From assembly GCF_001989615.1 (NCBI RefSeq), contig NZ_CP019067.1, forward strand, positions 3,038,001 through 3,102,000: a DNA stretch of 64,000 bases, read 5' to 3'. A model generated the notes under the pieces. The model ran no database searches, was not told the origin of the DNA, and worked only from the letters and a program-made list of their open reading frames with translations. This DNA comes from Halorientalis sp. IM1011 (GTDB lineage: Archaea; Halobacteriota; Halobacteria; Halobacteriales; Haloarculaceae). Numbering within the stretch: the first letter of the stretch is position 1; each line of letters begins with the position of its first letter. This document shows positions 35,189-47,878 of this stretch, in pieces. The position numbers were made by a program, and so were the translations under genes.

Positions 35189-35914
35189 ATGTCGGTGCCG
35201 GTCCCGGGGAGCGATGTGAGCGGACTCACCGAACACGACGGCCGGTCGGTGGAGGCGATCATCCGTGAGTCCGTCCCCGGGGACGCAGACGGGACGAAAC
35301 TCCTGTTCGTGATGGGGCCGTACCGACTGCTCGATCCCGGCTACCTCTACGAGGACCGGACGTTTGCCGATCTGCCGCCGGATCCGCTCGCGCCCCACGA
35401 CCACGGGCACGTCGACGTGGACCCCGACGACATCGAGACCACGCTCCGGAAACTCTGTGCGGAACTCTCCGCGGAACCGGGCGTGACGGCGTTCATCGCT
35501 TCGGACGTGGCGATTCCCACCGTTAGAGAGGTTCAGGAAGAAGGCGCTGCGGGACCGGCGCTGCCGGTGATCGACCAGTCGGTCGCGTTCGCCGCCGCCA
35601 GCGACGCCTGTGCGTTCGTGTTCACGAAGGCGGCGCTGACGACCGGCGTCGGGGCCGAAGCCGGCGCGATTCCGGAGTACTTCGGTCTCCGACGCGACGA
35701 TCCGGCGCGCCCGCCGTCGCTGTGCCGGATCTTCGCCGAGGCCGAACGGGTCGAGAGCGGCGGGCGGACGTATCTGGAACCCCGGTTCTCCTCTGCGTCC
35801 ATCGACGAGATGGACGAGGCCTACGACGTGCCGATCTCACACTTCGCCGACCGCCGGGAGCTGCTGACGAAACTGATCGGGTTCGTCGAGGGCGACGTGT
35901 TCGAACTGGCGTAA
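35189..35914 (+). CDS. Haloarchaeal DUF7509-type protein with NDT/TIR-like fold signs
   Basis: A 241-residue protein of unknown function. Strand KLLFVMGPYR near residue 37 and the later segment DQSVAFAAASDACAFVFTK with TTGVGAEAGAI (about 130-165) resemble the GPYR and D-x-G-T-x-x-E-x-G motifs of nucleoside 2-deoxyribosyltransferase and TIR-like folds; the Glu in GAEAG would match the catalytic Glu. The middle contains HDHGHVDVDPDD. It is divergent from an ArsR-type gene with two palindromes between them. The relationship to nucleotide-hydrolysing enzymes is inference from motif shape. Confidence 0.6.
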   Translation: MSVPVPGSDVSGLTEHDGRSVEAIIRESVPGDADGTKLLFVMGPYRLLDPGYLYEDRTFADLPPDPLAPHDHGHVDVDPDDIETTLRKLCAELSAEPGVTAFIASDVAIPTVREVQEEGAAGPALPVIDQSVAFAAASDACAFVFTKAALTTGVGAEAGAIPEYFGLRRDDPARPPSLCRIFAEAERVESGGRTYLEPRFSSASIDEMDEAYDVPISHFADRRELLTKLIGFVEGDVFELA

Positions 35915-36032
35915 ATGACGAGCAGGAGACATACACAGACCACGTCGTGTCCGGGTTCTACACCGATCACCTACCACATTCGTCAACAGACATTTCATCC
36001 ATGAGCGAATAGCACCCGGCGGAGTAAAACCA

Positions 36033-37373
36033 ATGTCGAAACGAGAAACCTGGGCGACACGAGTCGGCTTTCTGGTAGCGGCGATCGGAAGCGCGGTCGG
36101 GCTGGGCAACCTCTGGCAGTTCCCGTTCAAGACGGCGGGTAACGGGGGCGCGGCGTTCGTCGCGTTCTACCTGATCGCCGTCCTGCTGATCGGGTTCCCG
36201 GCGATGCTGGCGGAGTTCGTGATGGGGCGGCGGACGAACCGCAACGCCGTCGACGCGTTCACCGAACTCGGCCACCGCCAGTGGCGGATTCTCGGCGCGT
36301 TCGCGGTCGTGACCGGGTTCTGGATCCTCTCGTACTACAACGTCGTCGGCGGCTGGGTGCTGCGATACATCGTCGGCAGCGCCCAGGGGGCGTACTTCAG
36401 TGCGCCGGCGGAGTACTTCGGCGCGGTCTCGGCCGGGCCGGAAGCCATCGCGGCACAACTGGTCTTCCTCGGCATCGTCGTCGGTATCGTCGCGCTCGGT
36501 ATCGAGGACGGCATCGAGAAGGCGACGAAGGTGATGGTCCCGAGCATCGTCGTCCTGCTCGTGATGCTGGCGCTGTGGGCAGTGACTATCGACGGCGCGG
36601 GCGCTGGCTACGCGTATTTCCTGACCCCGAGTCTCGACGCGATGGTCGAGAACGCGAGCACGGCCATCCCCTTCGCGGTCGGACAGGCCTTCTTCACCCT
36701 CTCGCTGGGGATGGCGATCATGATCACCTACTCCTCCTATATCGGTGCCGACGACAACCTGCTGTTCGACGGCGGCACCATCGTGATCGTCAACACGCTC
36801 ATCGGCATCCTCGCAGGGCTCGTCGTCTTCCCGATCCTGTTCGCCAACAACATCGATCCCGCCCTCGAGGGCGGTGCGGGCGCGCTGTTCGTCGCCGTCG
36901 CGTCCGGGTTCGGCGGACTGCCGTTCGGTGAACTGATCGGGGTCGTCTTCTTCGCCGTCGTGGCGCTCGCGGCGCTGTCCTCCGCGATCAGCCTGATGGA
37001 GGTCACGGTCGCCTGGGCCAACGACAACTTCGATATCTCGCGTCCGGTACTGGCCGTCGGGATCGGGCTCGCGCTGTTCGTCCTGGGGCTCCCCTCGGCC
37101 TGGGACACCGCCTACCTGACGTGGTTCGACAACATGGCCTACCAGCTGCTCCTGCCGCTGTCGGTGTTGCTGCTCGTGCTGTTCGTCGGCTGGGTGCTGG
37201 CCGGCGACGCCGTCTCGGAACTCCGGCAGGGTGCAGGCTCGCTCGGATCGTTCGGTCCGATCTGGATGTGGGGCCTCCGCATCGTCGTCCCGCTGTTCGT
37301 CGCGGCGACGCTCGTCCTCGGGTTCCAGACGATGTTCCTCGGCGAGGACCCCGCGTTCTTCGCACCGTTCTGA
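36033..37373 (+). CDS. Sodium-dependent transporter, NSS (SNF) family
   Basis: A 446-residue symporter with 11-12 helices. TM1 carries the unwound ion/substrate site of the family, IGSAVGLGNLWQFPFKTAGNGGAAF; TM6 has GQAFFTLSLGMAIMITYSSYI; TM8 has VALAALSSAISLMEV. NSS proteins use Na+ to import amino acids or related compounds. The substrate is not predictable. It is followed 43 bases later by a paralogue in the same direction. The 118-base leader region has no gene except a trivial three-codon frame (36001-36012). Confidence 0.9.
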   Translation: MSKRETWATRVGFLVAAIGSAVGLGNLWQFPFKTAGNGGAAFVAFYLIAVLLIGFPAMLAEFVMGRRTNRNAVDAFTELGHRQWRILGAFAVVTGFWILSYYNVVGGWVLRYIVGSAQGAYFSAPAEYFGAVSAGPEAIAAQLVFLGIVVGIVALGIEDGIEKATKVMVPSIVVLLVMLALWAVTIDGAGAGYAYFLTPSLDAMVENASTAIPFAVGQAFFTLSLGMAIMITYSSYIGADDNLLFDGGTIVIVNTLIGILAGLVVFPILFANNIDPALEGGAGALFVAVASGFGGLPFGELIGVVFFAVVALAALSSAISLMEVTVAWANDNFDISRPVLAVGIGLALFVLGLPSAWDTAYLTWFDNMAYQLLLPLSVLLLVLFVGWVLAGDAVSELRQGAGSLGSFGPIWMWGLRIVVPLFVAATLVLGFQTMFLGEDPAFFAPF

Positions 37374-37416
37374 TCGTCTCGACACGTTTTTCGCTGTCCG
37401 GTCACAGGCGCGAGTG

Positions 37417-38814
37417 ATGACGAGAGAATCGTGGCGGACACGTATCGGCTTCATCCTGGCCGCCGTCGGCAGTGCCGTCGGTATCGGGAACGTCTGGCGA
37501 TTCCCGTGGTTCACCGCCGAGAACGGCGGCGCGGCCTTCCTCTTACTCTACCTCCTGTTCGTCCTGCTGGTCGGCGTCCCCGGCCTGCTCGGCGAGTTCG
37601 TGATCGGCCGTCGCGGACGGAGCGACCCCATCGGAGCGTTCTCGAAACTCGGTGGGGACAACTGGCGAGCGATGGGCAGCGTCGCCCTGCTCGCCTCGGT
37701 CGTCATCCTCTCCTTTTACTCCGTCGTGGGCGGCTGGATCCTGCAGTACCTGTTCGGTAGTGTCACGGGCGCGTACTTCGGGGCGCCACAGCAGTTCTTC
37801 GCGTCCATCGACTACGGCCTCGGCGCGGTCGCGGCCCACGCCGTCTTCCTGCTCGTGACGGCGGGCGTCGTCTACGCCGGCGTCGACCGCGGGATCGAGG
37901 TGGCGACGAAGATCATGGTCCCCGGCATCGTCGTCCTGCTCGCCGGACTGGCCGTCTGGGCGAGTACGCTCCCGGACGTGGCCGGCGGCTACGAGTTCTA
38001 CCTCTCGCTAGACTGGGGCTACCTGCAGGCGAACTTCGTCGACGTGGCCGGGGCCGCCGCCGGGCAGGCCCTGTTCACCCTCTCGGTCGGCGCGGGCGTC
38101 ATGTTGACGTACGCCTCCTACCTCGACGAGGACCGTTCGCTGGCGGCCGACGGGACGATCATCTCCGTCCTCAACACGATCGTGGGGCTGCTCGCTGGAC
38201 TGGTCATCTTCCCCGTCCTCTTCTCGCTGGGCGTCCCGCCCGGCGAGGGCGGCCCCGGCGCGCTGTTCATTAGCCTCGCCGGCGCGTTCGCGTCCCTGCC
38301 CTACAGCCGGCTGATCGGACTCGCCTTCTTCGGCGTGGTCGCGCTCGCGGCGCTGTCCTCGGCCATCTCGCTGTTCGAGGTGCCCGTCGCCTACCTCGTC
38401 GACGAACACGAGGTCTCCCGTCCGCAGGCGACCGCGGGCGTCGGCGGGGTCTTCCTCGTCACCGGGAGTGCCGCCGCCCTGTCGCCGGCCCTGTTCACCC
38501 TGCTGGCCGACAACGTGGCGAATCTGGCGCTCACGGTCGGCCTGCTCGGCTTCCTCCTGTTCGACGGCTGGGTGCTCGGGAAGGCAGCACTCGAAGAGTA
38601 CGAGTCCGGGGCCGGGCCGCTGGCGCGGGCGCTCGGTCGGCCGTGGCTGGTCGCCATCGCCGTCGTGCTCCCGGTCTTCCTCGCGTTCACGCTGCTGTCG
38701 AGTCTGACCGGACTCGCCGGCATCTCGGTCCCCGCAACGTGGCTGCTCGCGGGAGCCGCCCTCGGCGTCGCCGGGGCCATCGCCGTCCTCCGGCGGCCCG
38801 AATCGGCGTTCTGA
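37417..38814 (+). CDS. Sodium-dependent transporter, NSS (SNF) family (second copy)
   Basis: A 465-residue paralogue of the preceding gene. TM1 reads VGSAVGIGNVWRFPWFTAENGGAAF, and TM6 has GQALFTLSVGAGVMLTYASYL. It differs by Trp-Arg-Phe in TM1 and a longer C-terminus. The pair looks like an old tandem duplication. The ATG 37417 is chosen over in-frame upstream sequence because T5 (37387-37391) lies about 28 bases before it, either a TATA-like element or the upstream gene's terminator. Its stop abuts the stop of the glycosylase gene, with no base between. Confidence 0.88.
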   Translation: MTRESWRTRIGFILAAVGSAVGIGNVWRFPWFTAENGGAAFLLLYLLFVLLVGVPGLLGEFVIGRRGRSDPIGAFSKLGGDNWRAMGSVALLASVVILSFYSVVGGWILQYLFGSVTGAYFGAPQQFFASIDYGLGAVAAHAVFLLVTAGVVYAGVDRGIEVATKIMVPGIVVLLAGLAVWASTLPDVAGGYEFYLSLDWGYLQANFVDVAGAAAGQALFTLSVGAGVMLTYASYLDEDRSLAADGTIISVLNTIVGLLAGLVIFPVLFSLGVPPGEGGPGALFISLAGAFASLPYSRLIGLAFFGVVALAALSSAISLFEVPVAYLVDEHEVSRPQATAGVGGVFLVTGSAAALSPALFTLLADNVANLALTVGLLGFLLFDGWVLGKAALEEYESGAGPLARALGRPWLVAIAVVLPVFLAFTLLSSLTGLAGISVPATWLLAGAALGVAGAIAVLRRPESAF

Positions 38815-39435
38815 TCAGCGCACGAAGTACGGCGACTCGCCCGCGCTGAACCGCCCGAGGTCGGCCTCTCGCCGGTAATCCGTCCGCTGGAGTTCCCGCA
38901 GTGACTCCACCAGTCGCCGCTCCGCCCCGTCGGCCCACTCCGCCGGATCGGCGACGGGAACGACCAGAAAGCCGCCGCTGCGCAGTTCCGTTGCGTGGAG
39001 CGAACCGAGGTCGTCGGGCACCCTGTGTGCGGTGTACGTTTCGAGGACGTACCGGGACGCCCGCGCGCCGACGGGCAGGAGGACGTGGGCGGTGATCGCC
39101 CGGAGTTCGGCGTCGAACTGGGGTTCCACGCGGGCGTAGTCGGCGTCGTCCGGGTCGCCGTCGGCACAGGGGTACAGATACGAGAGGAATGTACCCGCGA
39201 CGTCTGGGGGTGTCCCCGTTGCCGCGAGCAGACCCCCCGCTGTGAGCGCGCGCTGGAGTCGCTCGCCCGTCGGGTGGTCGGTGAACGGGATGCCCGAGTC
39301 GGCCCCGCCGTGGACGCCGGGGTGGTCGCCGACGACGTGGAAGTGGGCGTTGGCGTCGCCGTAGCCGGGGACGGCCGGTTCGCAGGGGTAGGTCATGCCG
39401 AACGGGTTCGACGGGCGATTCGTGACGTTGTCCAC
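38815..39435 (-). CDS. Uracil-DNA glycosylase superfamily protein
   Basis: A 206-residue protein. The segment HFHVVGDHPGVHGGADSGIPFTD matches the glycosylase-superfamily motif A (V-G-x-x-P-G ... G-x-P-F), and FLSYLYPCADG follows in the normal place. The C-terminal motif is weak. It lacks the four-Cys Fe-S cluster of family 4 enzymes; only scattered cysteines are present. It may remove uracil or another damaged base. The start is uncertain: GTG 39435 (chosen), GTG 39441 and ATG 39396 are all in frame. Divergent from acs1 with the TGGCAC palindrome between. Confidence 0.6.
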   Translation of the reverse strand: MDNVTNRPSNPFGMTYPCEPAVPGYGDANAHFHVVGDHPGVHGGADSGIPFTDHPTGERLQRALTAGGLLAATGTPPDVAGTFLSYLYPCADGDPDDADYARVEPQFDAELRAITAHVLLPVGARASRYVLETYTAHRVPDDLGSLHATELRSGGFLVVPVADPAEWADGAERRLVESLRELQRTDYRREADLGRFSAGESPYFVR

Positions 39436-39488
39436 ATCCACTCTCAGGACGCCCGTCGACAAAACGCAACCGACGGGCGGCGGCTTAC

Positions 39489-39515
39489 TGGCACGCCGGA
39501 GTGCCAACGTTTATT
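39489..39515. promoter_or_regulatory. Palindrome TGGCAC-N6-GTGCCA and TATA of acs1
   Basis: The 18-bp palindrome (39489-39506) lies directly before the TATA-like TTTATT (39510-39515), which is about 31 bases from the acs1 ATG. A protein bound here would cover the BRE. The same motif occurs upstream of sucCD at 28660-28677. Confidence 0.5.
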
Positions 39516-39543
39516 CGCGCCAGACCGTAGTTCCGACCGACAG

Positions 39544-41505
<1,962 letters not shown>

Positions 41506-41629
41506 GTTTCGCACTACTCCAAAATCGCGAAATACAAAGCGAGCGATACGGAGCTTTTCTGTCGACGAGGGATTACAGGCGACCACAGTCGCAAGGTTGA
41601 AGCTTCGCGTTTCCAAAGAGAAACGAAAC

Positions 41630-43447
41630 ATGTGTGCCGCGGAGTCCGGCGTCGAGTTCGAGTTGACGCCGTCGGCGTACCGTCGGCTCCGGCGGGCGAC
41701 AGAGACCTTGCGGGCGGAGCTGGTAGTCAGACTGGCAGGTGAGGTCGGACTCCGACCCGCCGAGATCGCGCGCGTACGGCCCGGTGACGTGGGGATCTAC
41801 GAACGGGACGGCACCGACCACTACTTTCTCGCGGTGCCCGACGAGGACGGCGGGACGGCCCGTCGGGCGTACCTGCCGCCGGACGTGGAACACGACCTCC
41901 GGCAGTACGCCCGCGCGAACGACCTGAACGACGAGGATCGACTGGTACCGGTGTCGCCCCGGCGGGTACAGATGCTCGTCGCCGAGGCGGGCGAGCGCGC
42001 GGCGGAGCGCACGGGCGATTCCCGGTTCCAGTCGGTCTCCTCGCGGACGCTACGGGAGTTTTTCGCCCGGCAACTGCTCGCGGAGGAGGGCGTCGATCCC
42101 CACGTGGTCGCGACGGTCGGTGGGTGGGGGAGTCTGGAAAGCGTCGAACGGTTCCTGCCCGAACTGGACAGGGCGGACGTGGCGGCGGCGTTCGAGCGGA
42201 CCTCGCTCGTGGACGGTGTCGGCGGTGACTCCGCCCGCGAGACGGCCGTCGGGTCCCGATTCGACGCCGCCTTCGAGCGGATTCGAGCCGCCGCCGACGC
42301 GTTGTCGACGGCGTCGACGCGGGACGAGATCGAACGCCGGACCTGTGACCGCCTCGTCGACGGCGATCCGTACGCCGCGGCGTGGATCGGCCGCCGGCGC
42401 GGCGGGTCGATCGGTGTCGCGACACAGGCCGGAAGTGGGGTCGAACTCGACGGCCTGTCGTCCGAAGACGGCGCTGTCGGGGAAGTCCTGGCGACGGACG
42501 ACGTTCGGACGACCGACGACGTGGGGTCGGACCCGGCCTTCGCTGCGTGGCGTGAGCACGCCGACTCGAACGGATATCGAGCGGCAGCGGTCGTCCCGGT
42601 CGGGAACGGCGAGACGGTCGATACCGTCCTCGGTGTCGGGACGACGGCGCCGGTGACCGACCGCGAACGAGCGTTGCTGTCGTATCTGGGTCGGCGACTC
42701 GGGCAGGCGATCACCGTCGTCGAACAGCGTCGACTCCTGCTCGCCGACACCGTCGTCGAACTCACCTTCGAGAGCGGCGACCCGAACTCGTTTTTCGCCC
42801 GCCTGTCGGCCGAACACGACTGCACCGTGACGCTGGACGGCGTCGTCCCGGGCGAAGAGGGGGCGCTGGTGTACTTCGTGACGCTCGCGGGGGCCGGGTC
42901 CGAGCGGGTGCTCTCGTGGGCGACCGACCGCGCCGCGATCGACGACGCGCGACTGGTGCGCGATTACGGCGACGAGGCGCTGCTGGAACTGGTCGTGTCC
43001 GGCCGGGACCTGGCGACGACGCTGGTGGACCACGGAGCGACCGTCGGGGAGATGGAGGCCACGAACGGGACCGAACGCGTCGTCGGCCAGGTGTCGGCCG
43101 AGACCGACGTGCGACGACTGGTCGCGGACGTGACCGACGCGTTCCCCGATACCGAACTGATAACCAAACGCGAGCGCGACCGACCGGCGGAGACGCCGAC
43201 GGCCTTCCGCGCGTCACTGCGCGACTCGCTCACGGAGAAACAGTCGGCGGTCCTGCAGGCCGCCTACCACGCCGGCTACTTCGAGTGGCCACGGGGCAGT
43301 ACCGCCGAAGAACTGGCAGACGCCATCGGGATCACCTCACCGACGCTCCACAACCACCTCCGGCGCGCCCAGCAGAAACTCCTGACCGCCTTCTTCACCG
43401 ACGACCAGCGACCGGGCGACCCCGAGTCGCCGTGGGACGAGGACTGA
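41630..43447 (+). CDS. Bat-type HTH regulator with catalytically dead tyrosine-recombinase domain
   Basis: A 605-residue regulator. Residues 10-180 have a tyrosine-recombinase fold that keeps Arg42 (GLRPAEIARVRPGD) and the box II Arg142, but the box II His residues are Arg139 and Glu143, the late His is Trp166 (GGWGS), and the nucleophilic Tyr is Phe175. Residues 200-370 are GAF-like, 375-520 a BAT-type domain, and 535-590 the HTH_10 recognition helices (SLTEKQSAVLQAAY, ITSPTLHNHLRRA). Haloarchaeal Bat-type proteins activate catabolic or stress genes. Between two acs genes, it probably controls them. An inverted repeat CGTTTC-N6-GAAACG (41608-41625) lies 5 bases before the ATG. Confidence 0.82.
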   Translation: MCAAESGVEFELTPSAYRRLRRATETLRAELVVRLAGEVGLRPAEIARVRPGDVGIYERDGTDHYFLAVPDEDGGTARRAYLPPDVEHDLRQYARANDLNDEDRLVPVSPRRVQMLVAEAGERAAERTGDSRFQSVSSRTLREFFARQLLAEEGVDPHVVATVGGWGSLESVERFLPELDRADVAAAFERTSLVDGVGGDSARETAVGSRFDAAFERIRAAADALSTASTRDEIERRTCDRLVDGDPYAAAWIGRRRGGSIGVATQAGSGVELDGLSSEDGAVGEVLATDDVRTTDDVGSDPAFAAWREHADSNGYRAAAVVPVGNGETVDTVLGVGTTAPVTDRERALLSYLGRRLGQAITVVEQRRLLLADTVVELTFESGDPNSFFARLSAEHDCTVTLDGVVPGEEGALVYFVTLAGAGSERVLSWATDRAAIDDARLVRDYGDEALLELVVSGRDLATTLVDHGATVGEMEATNGTERVVGQVSAETDVRRLVADVTDAFPDTELITKRERDRPAETPTAFRASLRDSLTEKQSAVLQAAYHAGYFEWPRGSTAEELADAIGITSPTLHNHLRRAQQKLLTAFFTDDQRPGDPESPWDED

Positions 43448-43690
43448 TCGCGGCCGGGTACTACCCCGTCGCTAACTGTTTAGTGATCCGTTCCAACGGG
43501 CGGAAACAGCCGAGAAACCGCCCGAGGGGTCCGAACACGAACGAACGGTGATAGTTCTCGACGCCCGATGAACGCCAGTTGGGTTCGTTCGTGTTCTCGC
43601 CCGACAGGTCGGCGACCGGTGGTTGCGTCACGGGTTAGCATAATTAGAGCCGTTTCTTTAGGGGGATGTCGTGAATGATGGTGATGGACC
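43448..43690 (+). promoter_or_regulatory. acs2 control region with 14-bp inverted repeat
   Basis: This 243-base gap holds GAACACGAACGAAC (43533-43546) and its exact complement GTTCGTTCGTGTTC (43583-43596), separated by 36 bases. TATA-like elements stand at 43639-43647 and 43653-43660 before the ATG at 43691. The repeat sits about 70-135 bases upstream of the predicted start, where an activator such as the adjacent Bat-type protein could bind. No gene is seen in the gap. Confidence 0.5.
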
Positions 43691-45670
<1,980 letters not shown>

Positions 45671-45770
45671 GGACCCGACCCACGACCACTCACGCACGCG
45701 ACACAACGACGACACCACCTGACTTTCGCACAGACACGAACCACCGACGACTCCATCACACGACCGAAAT

Positions 45771-46241
45771 ATGAGAGAGAAAGACACGCACGATTCGCCG
45801 GACGGTACGGCGACCGGAGACGACGAGTCCCCGGTCGCCCAGACCGACGGCGGTACGGTATCGCAGGCCGCACAGGAACACCAGCAAACCGACTACCTCG
45901 ACAGCGAGGTCAACCTCCTCAGGCCCAGCACGCGGTTCATGCGGGACCACCTGAAACTGGTCTGGGGGAGTTTCATCGCCTGGATCCTCGCCACGTGGGG
46001 GCCGGTCGTCGCGACCTTCCTCGCCCCGGGGACGATGACGTCGCTGACGATTCTCGGCTTCCCGGCGCACTACTTCATGGTCGCCTTCTTCGCCCCGACG
46101 AGTTCGCTGATTCTGGCGGCGATCTACGCCCACCGGCGTGACAAACTCGACGAGAAGTACGGTATCAACACCGGACAGACGGCCGAGAAACCCAGCGGCC
46201 CCGAGGAGGCGGCCGCCACTGACGGAGGTGTGAACGAATGA
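45771..46241 (+). CDS. Sodium/solute symporter small subunit (DUF4212 type)
   Basis: A 156-residue protein with a long hydrophilic N-terminus (1-55) and two membrane helices (about 62-85 and 95-120). The pattern TRFMRDHLKLVWGSFIAWIL plus HRRDKLDEKYGI is the DUF4212 signature (TIGR03647). Such small subunits accompany the large sodium/solute symporter subunit next door, much as YjcH accompanies ActP. It overlaps the large subunit by ATGA, so the two are co-translated. Confidence 0.85.
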   Translation: MREKDTHDSPDGTATGDDESPVAQTDGGTVSQAAQEHQQTDYLDSEVNLLRPSTRFMRDHLKLVWGSFIAWILATWGPVVATFLAPGTMTSLTILGFPAHYFMVAFFAPTSSLILAAIYAHRRDKLDEKYGINTGQTAEKPSGPEEAAATDGGVNE

Positions 46242-47875
46242 TGCTGCCGTTGCAGGCCGACGCGCTGAACATCTCGTTCAAGCCGATCGGTGCGGCCATC
46301 GTCTTCCTGATGATGGCCTCGTTCCTCGCTATTGGCTACCTGTTCCGGGTCGCCGACACCGAGGGGATGTGGGTCGCTGGCCGTGGCATCGGCTACGTCG
46401 AGAACGGCATGGCCATCGCGGCCAACTGGATGTCCGCGGCGTCCTATCTCGGGATGGCAGGGCTGATCGCCCTCTCGGGCTTTTACGGACTGGCCTTCGT
46501 CGTCGGCTGGACGACGGGCTATTTCGTCCTGCTGATCTTCCTGGCCGCGCAGATGCGCCGGTTCGGGAAGTACACCGCGCCCGACTTCGTCGGTGACCGC
46601 TTCAACTCCTCGCTTGCCCGCGCCATCGCGGCGTTCACGACGATCCTCATCGCGTACGTCTACTCGGTCGGACAGGCAAGCGGGATGGGCCTCGTCGGCC
46701 AGTACGTCTTCGGGCTCGACTTCGTCCCGATGGTCATCGTGATGATGGCGATCACGGTCGGCTACCTCGCGCTCTCGGGCATGCTGGGAGCGACCAAGGG
46801 GATGGCCCTCCAGTACGTCATTCTCATCGTCGCGTTCCTGGTCGGCGTCTTCGCCGTCGGCTGGACCCAGCAGGGCTGGATCGTCCCGCAGATCCAGTAC
46901 GGCGCGATGATCAGCGAGCTGTCGACCCAGTTCTCCGAACCGTTCGTCAACGCGCCGTTCTACGTCTGGGTCGCGACGGCGTTCTCACTGATCTTCGGGA
47001 CGTGTGGTCTCCCACACGTTCTGGTGCGGTTCTACACGGTCCAGAACGAGCGGACCGCCCGCTGGTCGACCGTCTCCGGACTGTTCTTCATCATGCTCCT
47101 GTACTGGTCGGCCCCTGCAATGGCCGCGCTGGGCGTCGACCTGTTCGCACAGGTCAACAACATCTCGCCCGACGCCGTCTTCGCCGCCGCCGACGCCGGC
47201 GGGATGTCCGGGGCGGAAGGTGACGTGATCGTCGTGCTGGCCGCGCAGTTCGCCAACCTGCCCCAGTGGCTGGTCGGCTTCGTCGCGGCCGGCGCGATGG
47301 CCGCAGCGATCGCGACCACGGCGGGCCTGTTCATCACGGCCTCCTCCGCGGTCGCCCACGACATCTACACCGAACTCATCAACCCCGACGCGACCCAGCG
47401 CCAGCAGGTCCTGCTCGGCCGCGCCACCATCGTCGGCATCGGTGCCCTGGTGACGCTCACCGCGCTCGACCCGCCGGCGCTGATCGGCGAACTCGTCGCG
47501 CTGGCGTTCTCGCTGGCCGCGCTCGTCCTGTTCCCGATGTTCTTCCTCGGTCTCTGGTGGGAGAACACGAACCGACAGGGCGCACTCGCCGGGATGGTCA
47601 CCGGGCTGACGATCTGGATCCTCGCCGTCGTCAACGACCTCATCATGCCGTTCAGCGAGGTCTACGGCGAGTTCGTGCCCGCGATCGGTGCGGCCCTGCC
47701 CGGCACGCCGCTGGTCTTTGCCGTCACCATCGTCGTCTCGCTGGCGACCACCGAACCGCCCGAGAAGACCAAGAAGATGGTCCGGCAGTGTCACAGCCCG
47801 AAACCGATGGGCCAGCAACAGACCGCAGAAGACGTCGTGAGCGCCGACGGGGGCCAGACCCCCGCGGACGACTGA
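46238..47875 (+). CDS. Sodium/solute symporter large subunit (SSS family, acetate-permease-like)
   Basis: A 545-residue SSS protein with 13 helices. Characteristic: GRGIGYVENGMAIAANWMSA, the SSS signature-like GFYGLAFVVGWTTGYFVLL, and FGTCGLPHVLVRFYT. The C-terminal 40 residues are hydrophilic. Family members of this branch (TIGR03648) sit beside acs genes and import acetate or related monocarboxylates with Na+. The substrate is inferred from the two flanking acs genes. The stop is 4 bases from the next ATG (USP). Confidence 0.88.
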   Translation: MMLPLQADALNISFKPIGAAIVFLMMASFLAIGYLFRVADTEGMWVAGRGIGYVENGMAIAANWMSAASYLGMAGLIALSGFYGLAFVVGWTTGYFVLLIFLAAQMRRFGKYTAPDFVGDRFNSSLARAIAAFTTILIAYVYSVGQASGMGLVGQYVFGLDFVPMVIVMMAITVGYLALSGMLGATKGMALQYVILIVAFLVGVFAVGWTQQGWIVPQIQYGAMISELSTQFSEPFVNAPFYVWVATAFSLIFGTCGLPHVLVRFYTVQNERTARWSTVSGLFFIMLLYWSAPAMAALGVDLFAQVNNISPDAVFAAADAGGMSGAEGDVIVVLAAQFANLPQWLVGFVAAGAMAAAIATTAGLFITASSAVAHDIYTELINPDATQRQQVLLGRATIVGIGALVTLTALDPPALIGELVALAFSLAALVLFPMFFLGLWWENTNRQGALAGMVTGLTIWILAVVNDLIMPFSEVYGEFVPAIGAALPGTPLVFAVTIVVSLATTEPPEKTKKMVRQCHSPKPMGQQQTAEDVVSADGGQTPADD

Positions 47876-47878
47876 ACC

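Noticed and set aside
41630-42170. Active integrase suggesting a mobile element near acs
   Set aside because: The catalytic Tyr and His residues are replaced and the domain is fused to BAT and HTH_10 domains, so it is a regulator and not a mobility gene.
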